Positions 27,615 through 36,659 of a DNA stretch of 64,000 bases are shown here, one piece after another (the stretch's first letter is position 1; each line of letters opens with the position of its first letter). Below the pieces are notes generated by a model. That model was given only the letters and a program-made list of their open reading frames with translations. It did no database searches and was not told the origin of the DNA. The stretch is taken from contig NZ_OY782569.1 of assembly GCF_963677875.1 (NCBI RefSeq), forward strand, positions 124,001-188,000, read 5' to 3'. Position numbers and translations under genes: made by a program. The DNA comes from Thiomicrorhabdus sp. (GTDB lineage Bacteria > Pseudomonadota > Gammaproteobacteria > Thiomicrospirales > Thiomicrospiraceae).

Positions 27615-30191
27615 TTAACGGCGAGCGGGCATTCGGGGGCGAAAGGATGTGAGCCAGTCAAAAAGCAAAATGGTCTTCTCAGCAGGGTAACGGATAAAAA
27701 GCGGCGAAAACGCCAGCAGTTTTTTGTAGCCGAGAAGGCTAAAACAAAGAACCTCCTTGAAATTGCCCCATATCCTTTTAGAAGGAAGGTGGTTGGTATC
27801 TGGAGCCCAGTTTTCCTGCTTGGCAAACAACGCCTGTACAAACTGTGTCTGTTGATCCATTGATGCGGCCTCCAGGCGCAATCCCAGACGGGAGGAACGT
27901 GCCTGAACGACGAATGCGGGAACCGAGAAGATGTAACTGTTGTTATTGATAAAGACATTTAGAATGTCGCCAGGGACAATTGGATGGAGGCCTTGGATAC
28001 AGACTGCGAGACCAGAATTCGAAAAATCCTCGATGAACCCCTGATATACGATTTCCGATTCAGTTTGAATAACGACTTTTTTCGGTTGAAAACTGTTGAT
28101 TCGCGGTGCATGTCGGAATTCGGTTTTTTCCACGGCAACAGCAATGGATGCGCCGAGAATAATCAGATTGAAAAGCGTCCATAACGTGACGACAAACAGG
28201 GTTAAATGATCTTCTTCGGAGCCCGTGGCTGCTCTCCAGACAGCGACGGCCAATCCGATTACATTAAGTGCGGTAATGATCAGATAGGGTTTGGATATGG
28301 CCCAGTCGAAAACTTCTTCCTCCGTCACGGTTTCTTTTGGAGTGACATTGAATTTACCCTTTTTCGGATTGATTAAGGCAAACAAGGTCGGTTTGAAAAT
28401 GTACCAGGCAACGACGGTTTCGTAGATTTCGTTCCAGAAGCTTCCGCGGTATTTTCCTTGCAGATGCGCATGTGTTAATGCGGAAAGCAGGAGATGCGGT
28501 GCAAGAAATAACAGAATAATCAGCGGATCCGCATAGATGATGTAGGCATGAAAAAACAGAAATGCCAATGGTGCCAGCAGAAAAATGATTCTCGGCAAGC
28601 CGGAAAGAAAGTGCAACATCGCTGCTGAATATGCCAGCTTTTGTGGGATTGTCAGGCCTTTTTTGAGTATTGGGTTATCCATGCGAAATATTTGGATCAT
28701 CCCTCTGGCCCAGCGTATACGTTGTCCGACATGGTCCGGAAGCGTGCCGGTTGCCAGCCCGGCAGCGAGAGGAGTATCCAGATAAACCGAATTCCAGCCG
28801 CGGCCATGCATTTTTAAAGAGGTGTGCGCATCTTCGGTAACGGTGTCGGTTGCAAAACCGCCGATATCATCGATTGCCGCTCGGCGTAGCAAGGCGCAGG
28901 AGCCGCAGAAAAAAGCGGCATTCCATAAGTCATTTCCCGGTTGAATTAACCCGTAAAACAATTTTCCTTCATTGGGATGCTTCTGATAGATGGAAAGGTT
29001 TTTTTCAAAGGGATCAGCGGAATAAAAGTGATGCGGTGTCTGAACCAAAGAGAGCTTGGGATCGGTCAGGAAAAAACCGGCGGTTTTTTGCAGAAAACTA
29101 TCGGCCGGGATGTGATCGCAATCGAAAATTGCAATCAGTTCGCTATCAAGGAAGGTTAGAGCATGGTTAAGGTTACCGGCTTTGGCAAAGCGGTTGTCTT
29201 CCCTTGCAATATAACCGACGCCTAGTTCCAGTGCGATTTGCCGAATGCCGTTACGGTTGCCATCGTCAAGAATGATTACGTTTAATTTGCTGTTAGGCCA
29301 GTTGATGCTTTTTGCCGCCATGGCCGTATTGCGTACGATTTCTTCAGGCTCGTTGTAAGTCGGAATCAAGAGATCGATGGTCGGCCAGTTACGAATGTCT
29401 TGCGGCAGAGGTGGTGCTTTTCTGTAAAGAGGCCAGATGGTTTGCAAAAAACCGAGCAGAAGAATGATCCAAGCGTAGGTTTCGGCAAAAATCAGAATCA
29501 GTGCAAAAAAGGCGTCTAATCCGTTATCCCAGTGAATGGTTGCCGTGTAGCGCCACCATAGATATCGCGTGGAAAAAATCAAGGTGATGGCAACCAGCAT
29601 CAAAGTTGAAAAAGGGGAATGGTTTCGAGTAAGGATGAGAGCGCTTACACCGAGAAAAAGGGTTAAAGTCAGTTGAGTCGAGAAGCTGAACGGGATAATG
29701 ATCAGAAAAACCGCGGCTGCCAGCACAATCAAGGCCGGGAGAAAAAGACGGTTATCAGATTTGAATTCCAGCGTGTGTTCCGTTGCCGATTGTATCAGTT
29801 GCGGGCAGACGTCCAAGTATTGTTGCATTCTTTTGCCGAATCTTCGAATTGCCTGGCTGCCAAAATGAAATGGCGAAAACCCTTTTCGGACTCCAGTTTG
29901 CCAAAAGTTTGTCGGTGAAATCGGGCGATCTAAGTAAAAAAGACAGTTCCAGACGGTTTGCAGGAGCAGGCGAAGCGGATCCCCCGCACTGGGTTTTTTG
30001 CCGCTTAATCCGGGATAATAACGACAGGGGCGCACGATGATTTTGCGAAAAAAATAATGGTTCAGCGGAAAAATCAGATTTAATAAATTCTGAATGACAC
30101 CCAACCATAATCGGGTCATCCAACCGATTTGTTGACGTCTTAAGCTTGCACTTCGCCAATCAAGCCGCATGTTCGCTTCTGTTCCGGTCAT
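27615..30191 (-). CDS. bcsA: Cellulose synthase catalytic subunit BcsA (UDP-forming)
   Basis: Membrane GT2 glycosyltransferase that polymerises and translocates cellulose. The ATG at 30191 overlaps the bcsQ stop as ATGA (a GTG at 30206 is possible) and gives 858 residues. It has the E. coli-like extended N-terminus and about eight TM helices. The GT2 motifs are intact: LDDG (308-311), FDCDH (356-360), TED (452-454) and the QRIRW box (490-494), plus the gating loop FNVTPK (614-619). A PilZ domain has both c-di-GMP motifs, RHAPR (693-697) and DFSNSG (722-727), so allosteric activation by c-di-GMP is expected. Confidence 0.96.
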   Translation of the reverse strand: MTGTEANMRLDWRSASLRRQQIGWMTRLWLGVIQNLLNLIFPLNHYFFRKIIVRPCRYYPGLSGKKPSAGDPLRLLLQTVWNCLFYLDRPISPTNFWQTGVRKGFSPFHFGSQAIRRFGKRMQQYLDVCPQLIQSATEHTLEFKSDNRLFLPALIVLAAAVFLIIIPFSFSTQLTLTLFLGVSALILTRNHSPFSTLMLVAITLIFSTRYLWWRYTATIHWDNGLDAFFALILIFAETYAWIILLLGFLQTIWPLYRKAPPLPQDIRNWPTIDLLIPTYNEPEEIVRNTAMAAKSINWPNSKLNVIILDDGNRNGIRQIALELGVGYIAREDNRFAKAGNLNHALTFLDSELIAIFDCDHIPADSFLQKTAGFFLTDPKLSLVQTPHHFYSADPFEKNLSIYQKHPNEGKLFYGLIQPGNDLWNAAFFCGSCALLRRAAIDDIGGFATDTVTEDAHTSLKMHGRGWNSVYLDTPLAAGLATGTLPDHVGQRIRWARGMIQIFRMDNPILKKGLTIPQKLAYSAAMLHFLSGLPRIIFLLAPLAFLFFHAYIIYADPLIILLFLAPHLLLSALTHAHLQGKYRGSFWNEIYETVVAWYIFKPTLFALINPKKGKFNVTPKETVTEEEVFDWAISKPYLIITALNVIGLAVAVWRAATGSEEDHLTLFVVTLWTLFNLIILGASIAVAVEKTEFRHAPRINSFQPKKVVIQTESEIVYQGFIEDFSNSGLAVCIQGLHPIVPGDILNVFINNNSYIFSVPAFVVQARSSRLGLRLEAASMDQQTQFVQALFAKQENWAPDTNHLPSKRIWGNFKEVLCFSLLGYKKLLAFSPLFIRYPAEKTILLFDWLTSFRPRMPARR

Positions 30192-30922
30192 TGATTTTTC
30201 AACCACGCAACCAGGTTGCGAATGTTCTGGCTAGTGAGTGAATCCGGACGATATTCCGTTATGCTATGACGTTTTCCATGCGCTTCGAGCAGCAGACTGT
30301 CGTGATAAAGTTTGACCGGGATAAGCTGTTTCGGGTACAGGCTTTGCCAGATTAAAAAAATGTCCGATTGAATTGAGACCTTTGGGTTGAATCGATTCAC
30401 CAGCCAATGTTTCTGCATTAATCGAGGGGTGTGCAGACTGACCTGATATGCGCAGTTCGTTGTTGGTTCGAGAACCAGGATCTCGAATGTGTTTAGCTTT
30501 AGTTCATCCAGCGCACGCTTAATCGAACGGCATTTGAGAGAGTGAAAATTCGGCAAACAGAGAATTACCAGATCAAATGGCTGGAGCAGTGAGGGAATGA
30601 GGGATTCCCACCAGCGGGATAGCCAGAAGGCTTCATACTCTTCCAGAGTGTTTTCCGAACTGGAGCCAAGAGATAGCAGAGTTAAATTAGCGGTTAAAGC
30701 AGTGAATTGTTTTTCCAGAGTTTCGTTTTCGAAATAGACCCGGCTGATTCCCTTTGTCGTAGTTTCTTTAGAAAAATACGTCGATAGGCGATTATTAGGG
30801 CGTAAATCGATCAGGGCGACGGATAAATCCAGACTCGAACTTAATTCGTTTCCGAGTGCTGAAGCAATTGCTGAAACGCCACTGCCGTCATAGACGCCCT
30901 GCAAGGTAATGATACGGTTCAT
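30188..30922 (-). CDS. bcsQ: BcsQ/YhjQ-like ParA-family protein with degenerate P-loop
   Basis: A 244-residue SIMIBI (ParA/MinD-like) protein placed exactly where bcsQ sits in E. coli-type operons. BcsQ helps assemble and localise the synthase. The fold is recognisable (VALIDLRPNNRLS after the P-loop region, and FDLVILCLPNF for Walker B). However, the P-loop reads GVYDGSGVSAIAS, without the deviant Walker A lysines or the GKT/GTT core. ATP binding is therefore doubtful. Its ATG follows the bcsR stop without a gap. Confidence 0.8.
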   Translation of the reverse strand: MNRIITLQGVYDGSGVSAIASALGNELSSSLDLSVALIDLRPNNRLSTYFSKETTTKGISRVYFENETLEKQFTALTANLTLLSLGSSSENTLEEYEAFWLSRWWESLIPSLLQPFDLVILCLPNFHSLKCRSIKRALDELKLNTFEILVLEPTTNCAYQVSLHTPRLMQKHWLVNRFNPKVSIQSDIFLIWQSLYPKQLIPVKLYHDSLLLEAHGKRHSITEYRPDSLTSQNIRNLVAWLKNQ

Positions 30923-31141
30923 TTATTTTCTCAATGCCTCTGGCTGATAAGCCTCAAGTAAAGGCCATTTCTGAAATGCTGTTAAGAGCTTCTCTATGCG
31001 ATTGAAGTCCGCGGTCGATTCCGTTTGTCCATCTGCTATGGACGACAGATGCTGATACAGGGCAAGTTCTCTGGCTTCCATATTTGAAAAATACTTGGAT
31101 TGGGCAGGGATATTGAGAAGTCGCTGTCTGTTTTCGGTCAT
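30923..31141 (-). CDS. bcsR: Small cellulose biosynthesis protein BcsR-like
   Basis: A 72-residue protein between bcsG and bcsQ. The C-terminal FQKWPLLEAYQ resembles the conserved KRWPLLAEF of E. coli BcsR, and the size and position match. BcsR pairs with BcsQ and is needed for synthase assembly. The start overlaps the bcsG stop by 4 bases. The remaining sequence is little conserved, so the call leans on context. Confidence 0.75.
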   Translation of the reverse strand: MTENRQRLLNIPAQSKYFSNMEARELALYQHLSSIADGQTESTADFNRIEKLLTAFQKWPLLEAYQPEALRK

Positions 31142-32727
31142 CTATATTCCTGCCATTTACCGGTTTCTTCGAGTTTGATGTAGTCATGGTGTTCGTGTTC
31201 CATAATGACTGTCCCCTGAGTTTCCGAAACCCATTTTGTCTGCGGTAAATCTTTGGCCAGTTTTGAAAGAACAATGGCGCGATTGTGGTCTTGTTTGCTC
31301 AGTCTTTCGATAAGTTCGGCGATCGCCAGATAACTGTGCTGGCTAGTCACTTCAATTGGATGTTCCGTCTGTTGAAGATCGAAATTGATTAATTTCATTC
31401 CGACGGGAACATGTGTAATTGAACGACTGGGGAATTCGCGAATCCCCTTTAATTGCATTTTGTCACCGTGTAGAGCGGCGCCGTGTTCGGGAATGAGTAC
31501 CAACAGTGTTTTCCGGGTACTTTTTTGCAAGAGACTGATGAAGCGTTCTATATCGCTCTGCAACTCTAGAAATCGAGTCGGGTAATCGGCTAGAACGGTT
31601 TTTCCGTTTGCTTTAATAAAACGGTTACCGTCGTGTAATGTGATGGTGTTATAAAACAGGGCGAATTTTTCTTTTTCGGCAGAGCTGATGTACCAGTTTT
31701 CGAGAACCTGGTAATCACGCCATATTGGTGTGCCATCGAAGGCTTTCAAGGCAGGAGTGTATGCGTATTGATTTTGTAGCGGCTTATCCGAGGTTTGTAT
31801 TTGCTTTCTGACCAGTTGGTTAAAATCGTCGAATTCTCCAGTATGGTTAAGTGTTGCTCTGGTGCGGTAGTGCATGGTTTCCAGTTGATTGAAAAGATAG
31901 CAGTGTTCGTCAGTGGTGCTGAATAGAGAATGGTGGTTTGTTTGGCCGCAATTGGCCCTTAAAAGACGAATTGCAGCTGGTCCGCTATAAGAGGTTGCAG
32001 AGTTGAAATTGGTAAACAAAATGTCCATCTGCTTTAAGAGTTGCGGATTTGGTTTCTGAATGGCTTGCAAGTCGCTCCATGAAAGTGAGCATACCTGCAG
32101 AAAAATAATATCGAACGAGGTTTGTGCTTTTTCGGAAGAGAAATTGACGATTCTGGTGCTTTCTTCCTCATAAAAATCGGCTAGCTGCTGATCGAGTATT
32201 TGTTGCAAAGATAAAGGGGGGGAATCTACCGATTCTTTTGCTTGGTTTTGCATGCCTGTATCTGCATAGGTTGTTGCTGGTAAAAATGCTTGGGGAATGA
32301 TCTTAAGATTCAGTATGGACAGATAAGAAACCGCAACCATCGTTAGAAAGGTAAATCGGACCATGGATCTGAAAACCCAGTAGGAAAATATGCCGATTAG
32401 GAAGAACAAGAGCCAATCGGTATTGATATAGCGAAGTGTTAGTTCCAGCACATAATCCAAAGAGAAAGCGCTGATTAAGTTTCCGCCCTCGATGAGCCGG
32501 TTAATTGGGGGAAGCCAGGATTCGGTATAAAGAAGAATTAACGCCGATGGCACGACAATTATCGCTCTGGCAATCCGGATCCATTGACTTGTGATCGGAA
32601 TCAGCAGAACGAGAAGAAGTAATAAGTTTGCGGCTGGATTAAAGTTTATCAGCTCCATGCCGATAAAAATAAATTCGGCTAAAAAAAAGAGATTCCAGGC
32701 TCCGATGTCGAATGGTTTATTGATCAT
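31138..32727 (-). CDS. bcsG: Cellulose phosphoethanolamine transferase BcsG
   Basis: BcsG transfers phosphoethanolamine from phosphatidylethanolamine to cellulose in the periplasm. The 529-residue protein has about four or five N-terminal TM helices (to about residue 145) and a C-terminal alkaline-phosphatase-superfamily domain. Residues matching the E. coli nucleophile and zinc ligands are present: C213 (QVCSLSW), S248 in SYSGPA, and E414-H415 in LIPEHGAAL, at the same spacing as E. coli C243, S278, E442 and H443. First gene of the minus-strand bcs operon. No bcsE or bcsF is found beside it. Confidence 0.92.
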   Translation of the reverse strand: MINKPFDIGAWNLFFLAEFIFIGMELINFNPAANLLLLLVLLIPITSQWIRIARAIIVVPSALILLYTESWLPPINRLIEGGNLISAFSLDYVLELTLRYINTDWLLFFLIGIFSYWVFRSMVRFTFLTMVAVSYLSILNLKIIPQAFLPATTYADTGMQNQAKESVDSPPLSLQQILDQQLADFYEEESTRIVNFSSEKAQTSFDIIFLQVCSLSWSDLQAIQKPNPQLLKQMDILFTNFNSATSYSGPAAIRLLRANCGQTNHHSLFSTTDEHCYLFNQLETMHYRTRATLNHTGEFDDFNQLVRKQIQTSDKPLQNQYAYTPALKAFDGTPIWRDYQVLENWYISSAEKEKFALFYNTITLHDGNRFIKANGKTVLADYPTRFLELQSDIERFISLLQKSTRKTLLVLIPEHGAALHGDKMQLKGIREFPSRSITHVPVGMKLINFDLQQTEHPIEVTSQHSYLAIAELIERLSKQDHNRAIVLSKLAKDLPQTKWVSETQGTVIMEHEHHDYIKLEETGKWQEYR

Positions 32728-32784
32728 TTTTAAATACGCAAAAATAATTACATTGAATTAGTTTTAAAATAAACCTTCTTAATC

Positions 32785-32903
32785 GAGTAAATAAGCCTTA
32801 ACAGTTAAGTAAATGTCTATAAGAGAGTAAAAACCTGATTATAGTTATTAAGTGATGTTTATACAAGAGTAAAAAGGGGTAAGAATTCCATTAATTGTGT
32901 AAA
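32785..32903. promoter_or_regulatory. Repeat-rich bcs/XRE divergent regulatory region
   Basis: The 195-base AT-rich gap between bcsG and the XRE gene holds four copies of (G/A)AGTAAA in the same orientation at 32785, 32807, 32825 and 32867. A related TGTAAAA lies near 32898. A perfect palindrome CTTAAC-A-GTTAAG is at 32797-32809. This arrangement resembles operator sites, possibly for the adjacent HTH protein. Confidence 0.45.
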
Positions 32904-32922
32904 AGTCAGGCCTAGCGGATTT

Positions 32923-33318
32923 ATGCCAAAATTATCAGTGACTGAAGTAGATCGCAGAATTGGAAATAAGATCCAGATACGTCGAAAGGAACTCGGCTTG
33001 ACTGCTGCGGAATTGTCGGAAAAAATTGGAATTTCTCAGCAGCAGTTATCTAGATACGAGCGCGGAACAAATAAAATCAATGTGACCCATCTGGTGAATA
33101 TTGCTTATATTCTTAAAGAGCCGATAGGTTGGTTTTTTAGTGATTGTCATCCGGACATTCCTGGCGATTTATCGCAAAATAAGGTGCCTGCTCGTGAATT
33201 GGTTCCTGTCGCGAATAATGATTTATCTCGCCGCTTCTGGCAACAATGGGGAAAACTGACTGTGGATCAGCGCAGGGCTTTAATTGTTTTTCTCGATTAC
33301 TTTGGTGAAAAGACTTAG
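32923..33318 (+). CDS. XRE-family HTH regulator, divergent from bcs operon
   Basis: A 131-residue protein with an N-terminal Cro/CI-type helix-turn-helix at about residues 14-68 (IQIRRKELGLTAAELSEKIG, then QQQLSRYERGTNKI). The C-terminal 60 residues are helical with no recognised domain (WQQWGKLTVDQRRALIVFLD) and may mediate dimerisation. Its position head-to-head with the bcs operon across a repeat-rich gap suggests it regulates cellulose genes and itself. This is inference from context. The ribosome site is weak. Confidence 0.85.
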   Translation: MPKLSVTEVDRRIGNKIQIRRKELGLTAAELSEKIGISQQQLSRYERGTNKINVTHLVNIAYILKEPIGWFFSDCHPDIPGDLSQNKVPARELVPVANNDLSRRFWQQWGKLTVDQRRALIVFLDYFGEKT

Positions 33319-33691
33319 GGGCATTTCTGCTTTTGTCTTCTTGTGTTTTTTGCTTCAAATTCGGGTTGGAGCAATTTTCGATACAGCTTCCTTATAATGG
33401 CGTGTCATAAGGCGTGTCGGCTTCGATTGTTTATGCTGACGGTTGGCAGCAGTGTTTTTTCTCAGATCGCATTTGTCATTTTTTCATTTCTTGTTTGTTT
33501 TTCATGATTGGTGTTTTTGATTCCGATTATTTTCTGGCTAGCGGCCAATTAGTCGCGGTTATCAGGCTTTCCAGCGGTTTTTTTCGGGCAAACTTTGCTT
33601 GATGTCAGGAAAAAATGATACTGTTAAATAGCTTCCTGATTTGTGTATAGAATCAAAAAAATAATAACTATTGTGAGAGAGACGGTTTTTC
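33319..33691. other. Intergenic region upstream of the AgcS symporter
   Basis: About 370 bases with no convincing gene. A 62-codon frame at 33414-33602 has no ribosome site and no recognisable product. An inverted repeat TCAGGAA (33605-33611) / TTCCTGA (33633-33639) lies about 50 bases before the symporter start and may be a regulatory hairpin or operator. Confidence 0.35.
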
Positions 33692-35035
33692 ATGGAAACA
33701 ATTAATCAATTGCTGTCAACGGCAAGCGGGTGGGCCTGGGGGCCGGTCATGTTAACTTTGTTGATGGGGACGGGGATTTATTTGACCTTGCGTTTAAGAT
33801 TCCTTCCTCTGCGCCACCTGGGTTATGCGTTTCGGATGTTGTGGAAAGGGCGCCATTCCGATCAAAAGGGTGACATTCCTCCGTTTGGCGCTTTAATGAC
33901 GGCAATGGCTGCGACGGTTGGAACCGGCAATATCGCCGGGGTTGCTTCGGCTTTATTTATCGGCGGACCGGGTGCGATTTTCTGGATGTGGGTAACGGCT
34001 TTGATCGGGATGGCAACCAAATATTCCGAAGCGGTACTAGCGGTGAATTATCGAGAGGTCGACGAAGACGGACGCTATGTTGGCGGGCCGATGTACTACA
34101 TCAAGAACGGCATGGGCGAGAAATGGAAGCCGCTGGCATTTGCTTTTGCCCTGTTTGGAGCAATTGCCGCTTTTGGCATCGGGAATATGGTGCAGGCAAA
34201 TGCGGTTGCCGGAGCCATGGAAACCGCTTTTGGAGTGAATAATCAAGTGACTGGCATTGTGCTGATGTTGCTGATCGGACTGGTCGTTTTCGGGGGCGTC
34301 AAGCGGATTGCCAGAACGGCGACGGCCTTGGTTCCTCTGATGGCGGCGTTGTATATCGGGGTTTCCTTGTGGATTTTGGCCATGCATTTGGATGCCTTAC
34401 CGGCGGCCATCGCGACCATTTTTGAAAGCGCCTTTACCGGTTCCGCGGCGGCGGGCGGTTTTGCCGGTGCCGGAATTATTCTAGCGATTCAGTTCGGTGT
34501 TGCGCGCGGCGTGTTTTCGAATGAGGCCGGTATGGGATCGGCTCCGATTGCGCATGCGGCGGCGCAAACCAATGACCCGGTTCGTCAAGGTCATATTGCC
34601 ATGCTGGGCACTTTTATCGATACCATCATTATTTGTTCCATGACGGCTCTGGTTATCCTGGTTACCGGTGTCTGGACCAGCGGTGAAACGGGTGCAGTAC
34701 TGACAGCCAACGCGTTCAGTCACGGTCTTGAGTCGAATATCGGCGCAGTCGTTGTGGCTGTGAGTCTGGCAGTATTTGCTTTTACCACTTTGCTTGGCTG
34801 GAGTTATTATGGCGAGCGCTGTGCCGAATATCTGAGTGGCACCAAAATCATCTCTCCTTACCGAGTTGCATGGATTCTGTTGATTTTTGCAGGGGCGGCT
34901 TTATCGGACTATTTCAATACTGTTCTAATTCTTGCCGATCTGCTGAACGCGCTGATGGCTGTCCCAAATCTGATTGCGCTGCTGGTATTGTCTCCGGTGA
35001 TCATTAAGTTGACTCGGAACCATCTTCAGAAATAG
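33692..35035 (+). CDS. AgcS-family amino acid:cation symporter
   Basis: A 447-residue secondary transporter of the alanine/glycine:Na+ symporter family with about 10-11 TM helices. Family motifs are clear: the N-terminal GTGIYLTLRLRFLPLRHL, the signature AATVGTGNIAGVASAL, GGPMYYI, and GVARGVFSNEAGMGSAPIAHA. It likely imports alanine or glycine with Na+ or H+. No functional partner is adjacent. It ends 28 bases from the convergent fbpB gene. Confidence 0.93.
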   Translation: METINQLLSTASGWAWGPVMLTLLMGTGIYLTLRLRFLPLRHLGYAFRMLWKGRHSDQKGDIPPFGALMTAMAATVGTGNIAGVASALFIGGPGAIFWMWVTALIGMATKYSEAVLAVNYREVDEDGRYVGGPMYYIKNGMGEKWKPLAFAFALFGAIAAFGIGNMVQANAVAGAMETAFGVNNQVTGIVLMLLIGLVVFGGVKRIARTATALVPLMAALYIGVSLWILAMHLDALPAAIATIFESAFTGSAAAGGFAGAGIILAIQFGVARGVFSNEAGMGSAPIAHAAAQTNDPVRQGHIAMLGTFIDTIIICSMTALVILVTGVWTSGETGAVLTANAFSHGLESNIGAVVVAVSLAVFAFTTLLGWSYYGERCAEYLSGTKIISPYRVAWILLIFAGAALSDYFNTVLILADLLNALMAVPNLIALLVLSPVIIKLTRNHLQK

Positions 35036-35063
35036 CTGATCGGCTTCTGCGTGGTGCAAAATC

Positions 35064-36659
35064 TTATCTGAACAGTTTCAGACGGCGAAGAATGATCAGG
35101 CCGGTGATTCCTATCGCAAGCAATACCAGCGATGGAATCGAAGCGCGCTGATACAGGCCTTCGCTGCTCAGTTCAAAAATTCGCATGGCTAAGGTATCCC
35201 AGCCGAAAGGTCTTAACAGATAGGTCGCTGGCAATTCCTTGGAGATATCCAGAAACGCGAGTATAAACGCGGCGATCAGCCCGGGTTTGAGTAAGGGTAG
35301 ATAGATTTCGGTCAGTAACCGGGTGGAATCGGCGCCCATATTGCGGGCGGCTTCGATAATGCTCGGGCGAATGGTCTGCATTCGACTTTCGACAGGGCCG
35401 TAGGCGACAGCAATAAAACGCACCAGATAGGCGAGATACAGTGCGAATAATCCACCGATAAACCAGTTGCTATTCAATTGATGATTGAACCAGGCCATAA
35501 CGCCCATAATGCCGATGGCCAATACAACACCGGGCAGAGCGTAGCCGAGTCGCGCAGTAAACAGAAAAGCGCGTATCGGTTTATTCGCGGTTTTTTTCCG
35601 CAGAATATTCATTAATAAGGCTGCCAGGACGGTAAAAAAGGCTGCGCTGATACTGAGTGTTAAGGTGTTACTCAGCCAGTCAAGGTAGCGGGAATCCCAT
35701 TCCTCCAGGAGCGCCTGATAAGACCAGATACCGAGTTGAAGTACGGGAATAATCAAGACGATTGCGACAAGCAGCCAGATGCTCAGACTGAGAAGCCATT
35801 GCTGTCGGCGTTTAAGCGTGAATGGCGGGTGTTGTATATTGGCCTGCTGGGTAAAAGCTCTGCGCCCGCGGCTGAGTTTTTCCACGCCCAGAAACAGCAG
35901 GGCAAACAGCAACAACAGGGTGGAAAGTTGCGCCGCTGCCGCTAGAGAATGAAAATCCTCCCACACACTGTAAACGGCGGTGGTCAGGGTGGCGTAGTTA
36001 AACAGGGAAACGGCGCCGAAGTCGGCAAGAGTCTCCATCAGGGCCAGGCTGACTCCCGCAGCGATCGCCGGGCGCGCCAATGGAAACCCGAGTCGCCAGA
36101 AAACCTGTGTTGGCGAGCAGCCAAGAATGCGCGCATTCTCGATCATGGCAACGGATTGGTTGGCAAAGGCAGTACGCGCTAATAGATAAACGTAAGGATA
36201 AAAAACCAGCGTCAAGACCAATGCGGGCCCCAGAACGCCTTCGCGGATATCGAAGTAGCCGAGGGAGAGGGTATGATGCAGCCACTGCTGAAAAGTGCCT
36301 CCATAGTCGAAGGTTCCGAGAAAGACAAAAGCCAGTACATAGGCCGGCATGGCAAACGGTAGCAACAAGAGCCAGTTCAGCCAGCGTCTACCCGGGAAAT
36401 CGTACATCACGATGAACCAGGCCAGAGCGGTTCCAAGAACCAGAGTGCCGATTGCGACGGCAATGACCAGTAACAGTGTATTCAGGATGAGTTCTGAGAG
36501 CAGATGATCGGAAAAATGCTTCCACAGTTGGCCATCGAAGTTCAGCCAGCTGGTAAATAAATAGCCAAGCGGAAGCAATAACAAAATTACCAGTATGCCC
36601 AGAATGGACCATACCGGTATCCATATGAAATTGCGTTGTAGCGGGAGGAACGGCTTCAA
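35064..36659 (-). CDS. fbpB: Ferric iron ABC transporter permease (FbpB/SfuB type)
   Basis: A 531-residue double-length permease with about twelve TM helices in two BPD_transp_1 repeats, as in FbpB/SfuB. Each half carries an EAA-type cytoplasmic loop (ENARILGCSPTQVFWRLGFPLA, shown in part, and EAARNMGADSTRLLTEIYLP). It starts one base after the fbpA stop, so it is the last gene of the fbpCAB operon. Substrate iron(III) is inferred from the binding protein and the Fur-like upstream sites. Confidence 0.88.
   Translation of the reverse strand: MKPFLPLQRNFIWIPVWSILGILVILLLLPLGYLFTSWLNFDGQLWKHFSDHLLSELILNTLLLVIAVAIGTLVLGTALAWFIVMYDFPGRRWLNWLLLLPFAMPAYVLAFVFLGTFDYGGTFQQWLHHTLSLGYFDIREGVLGPALVLTLVFYPYVYLLARTAFANQSVAMIENARILGCSPTQVFWRLGFPLARPAIAAGVSLALMETLADFGAVSLFNYATLTTAVYSVWEDFHSLAAAAQLSTLLLLFALLFLGVEKLSRGRRAFTQQANIQHPPFTLKRRQQWLLSLSIWLLVAIVLIIPVLQLGIWSYQALLEEWDSRYLDWLSNTLTLSISAAFFTVLAALLMNILRKKTANKPIRAFLFTARLGYALPGVVLAIGIMGVMAWFNHQLNSNWFIGGLFALYLAYLVRFIAVAYGPVESRMQTIRPSIIEAARNMGADSTRLLTEIYLPLLKPGLIAAFILAFLDISKELPATYLLRPFGWDTLAMRIFELSSEGLYQRASIPSLVLLAIGITGLIILRRLKLFR

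Noticed and set aside
27602..27958. N-terminal extension of bcsB by 119 residues
   Set aside because: It overlaps the end of bcsA out of frame and has a composition unlike a signal peptide. The start at 27601 has a ribosome site and a signal peptide.
33414..33602. 62-codon frame upstream of the AgcS gene
   Set aside because: No ribosome site, no recognisable product, AT-skewed composition.
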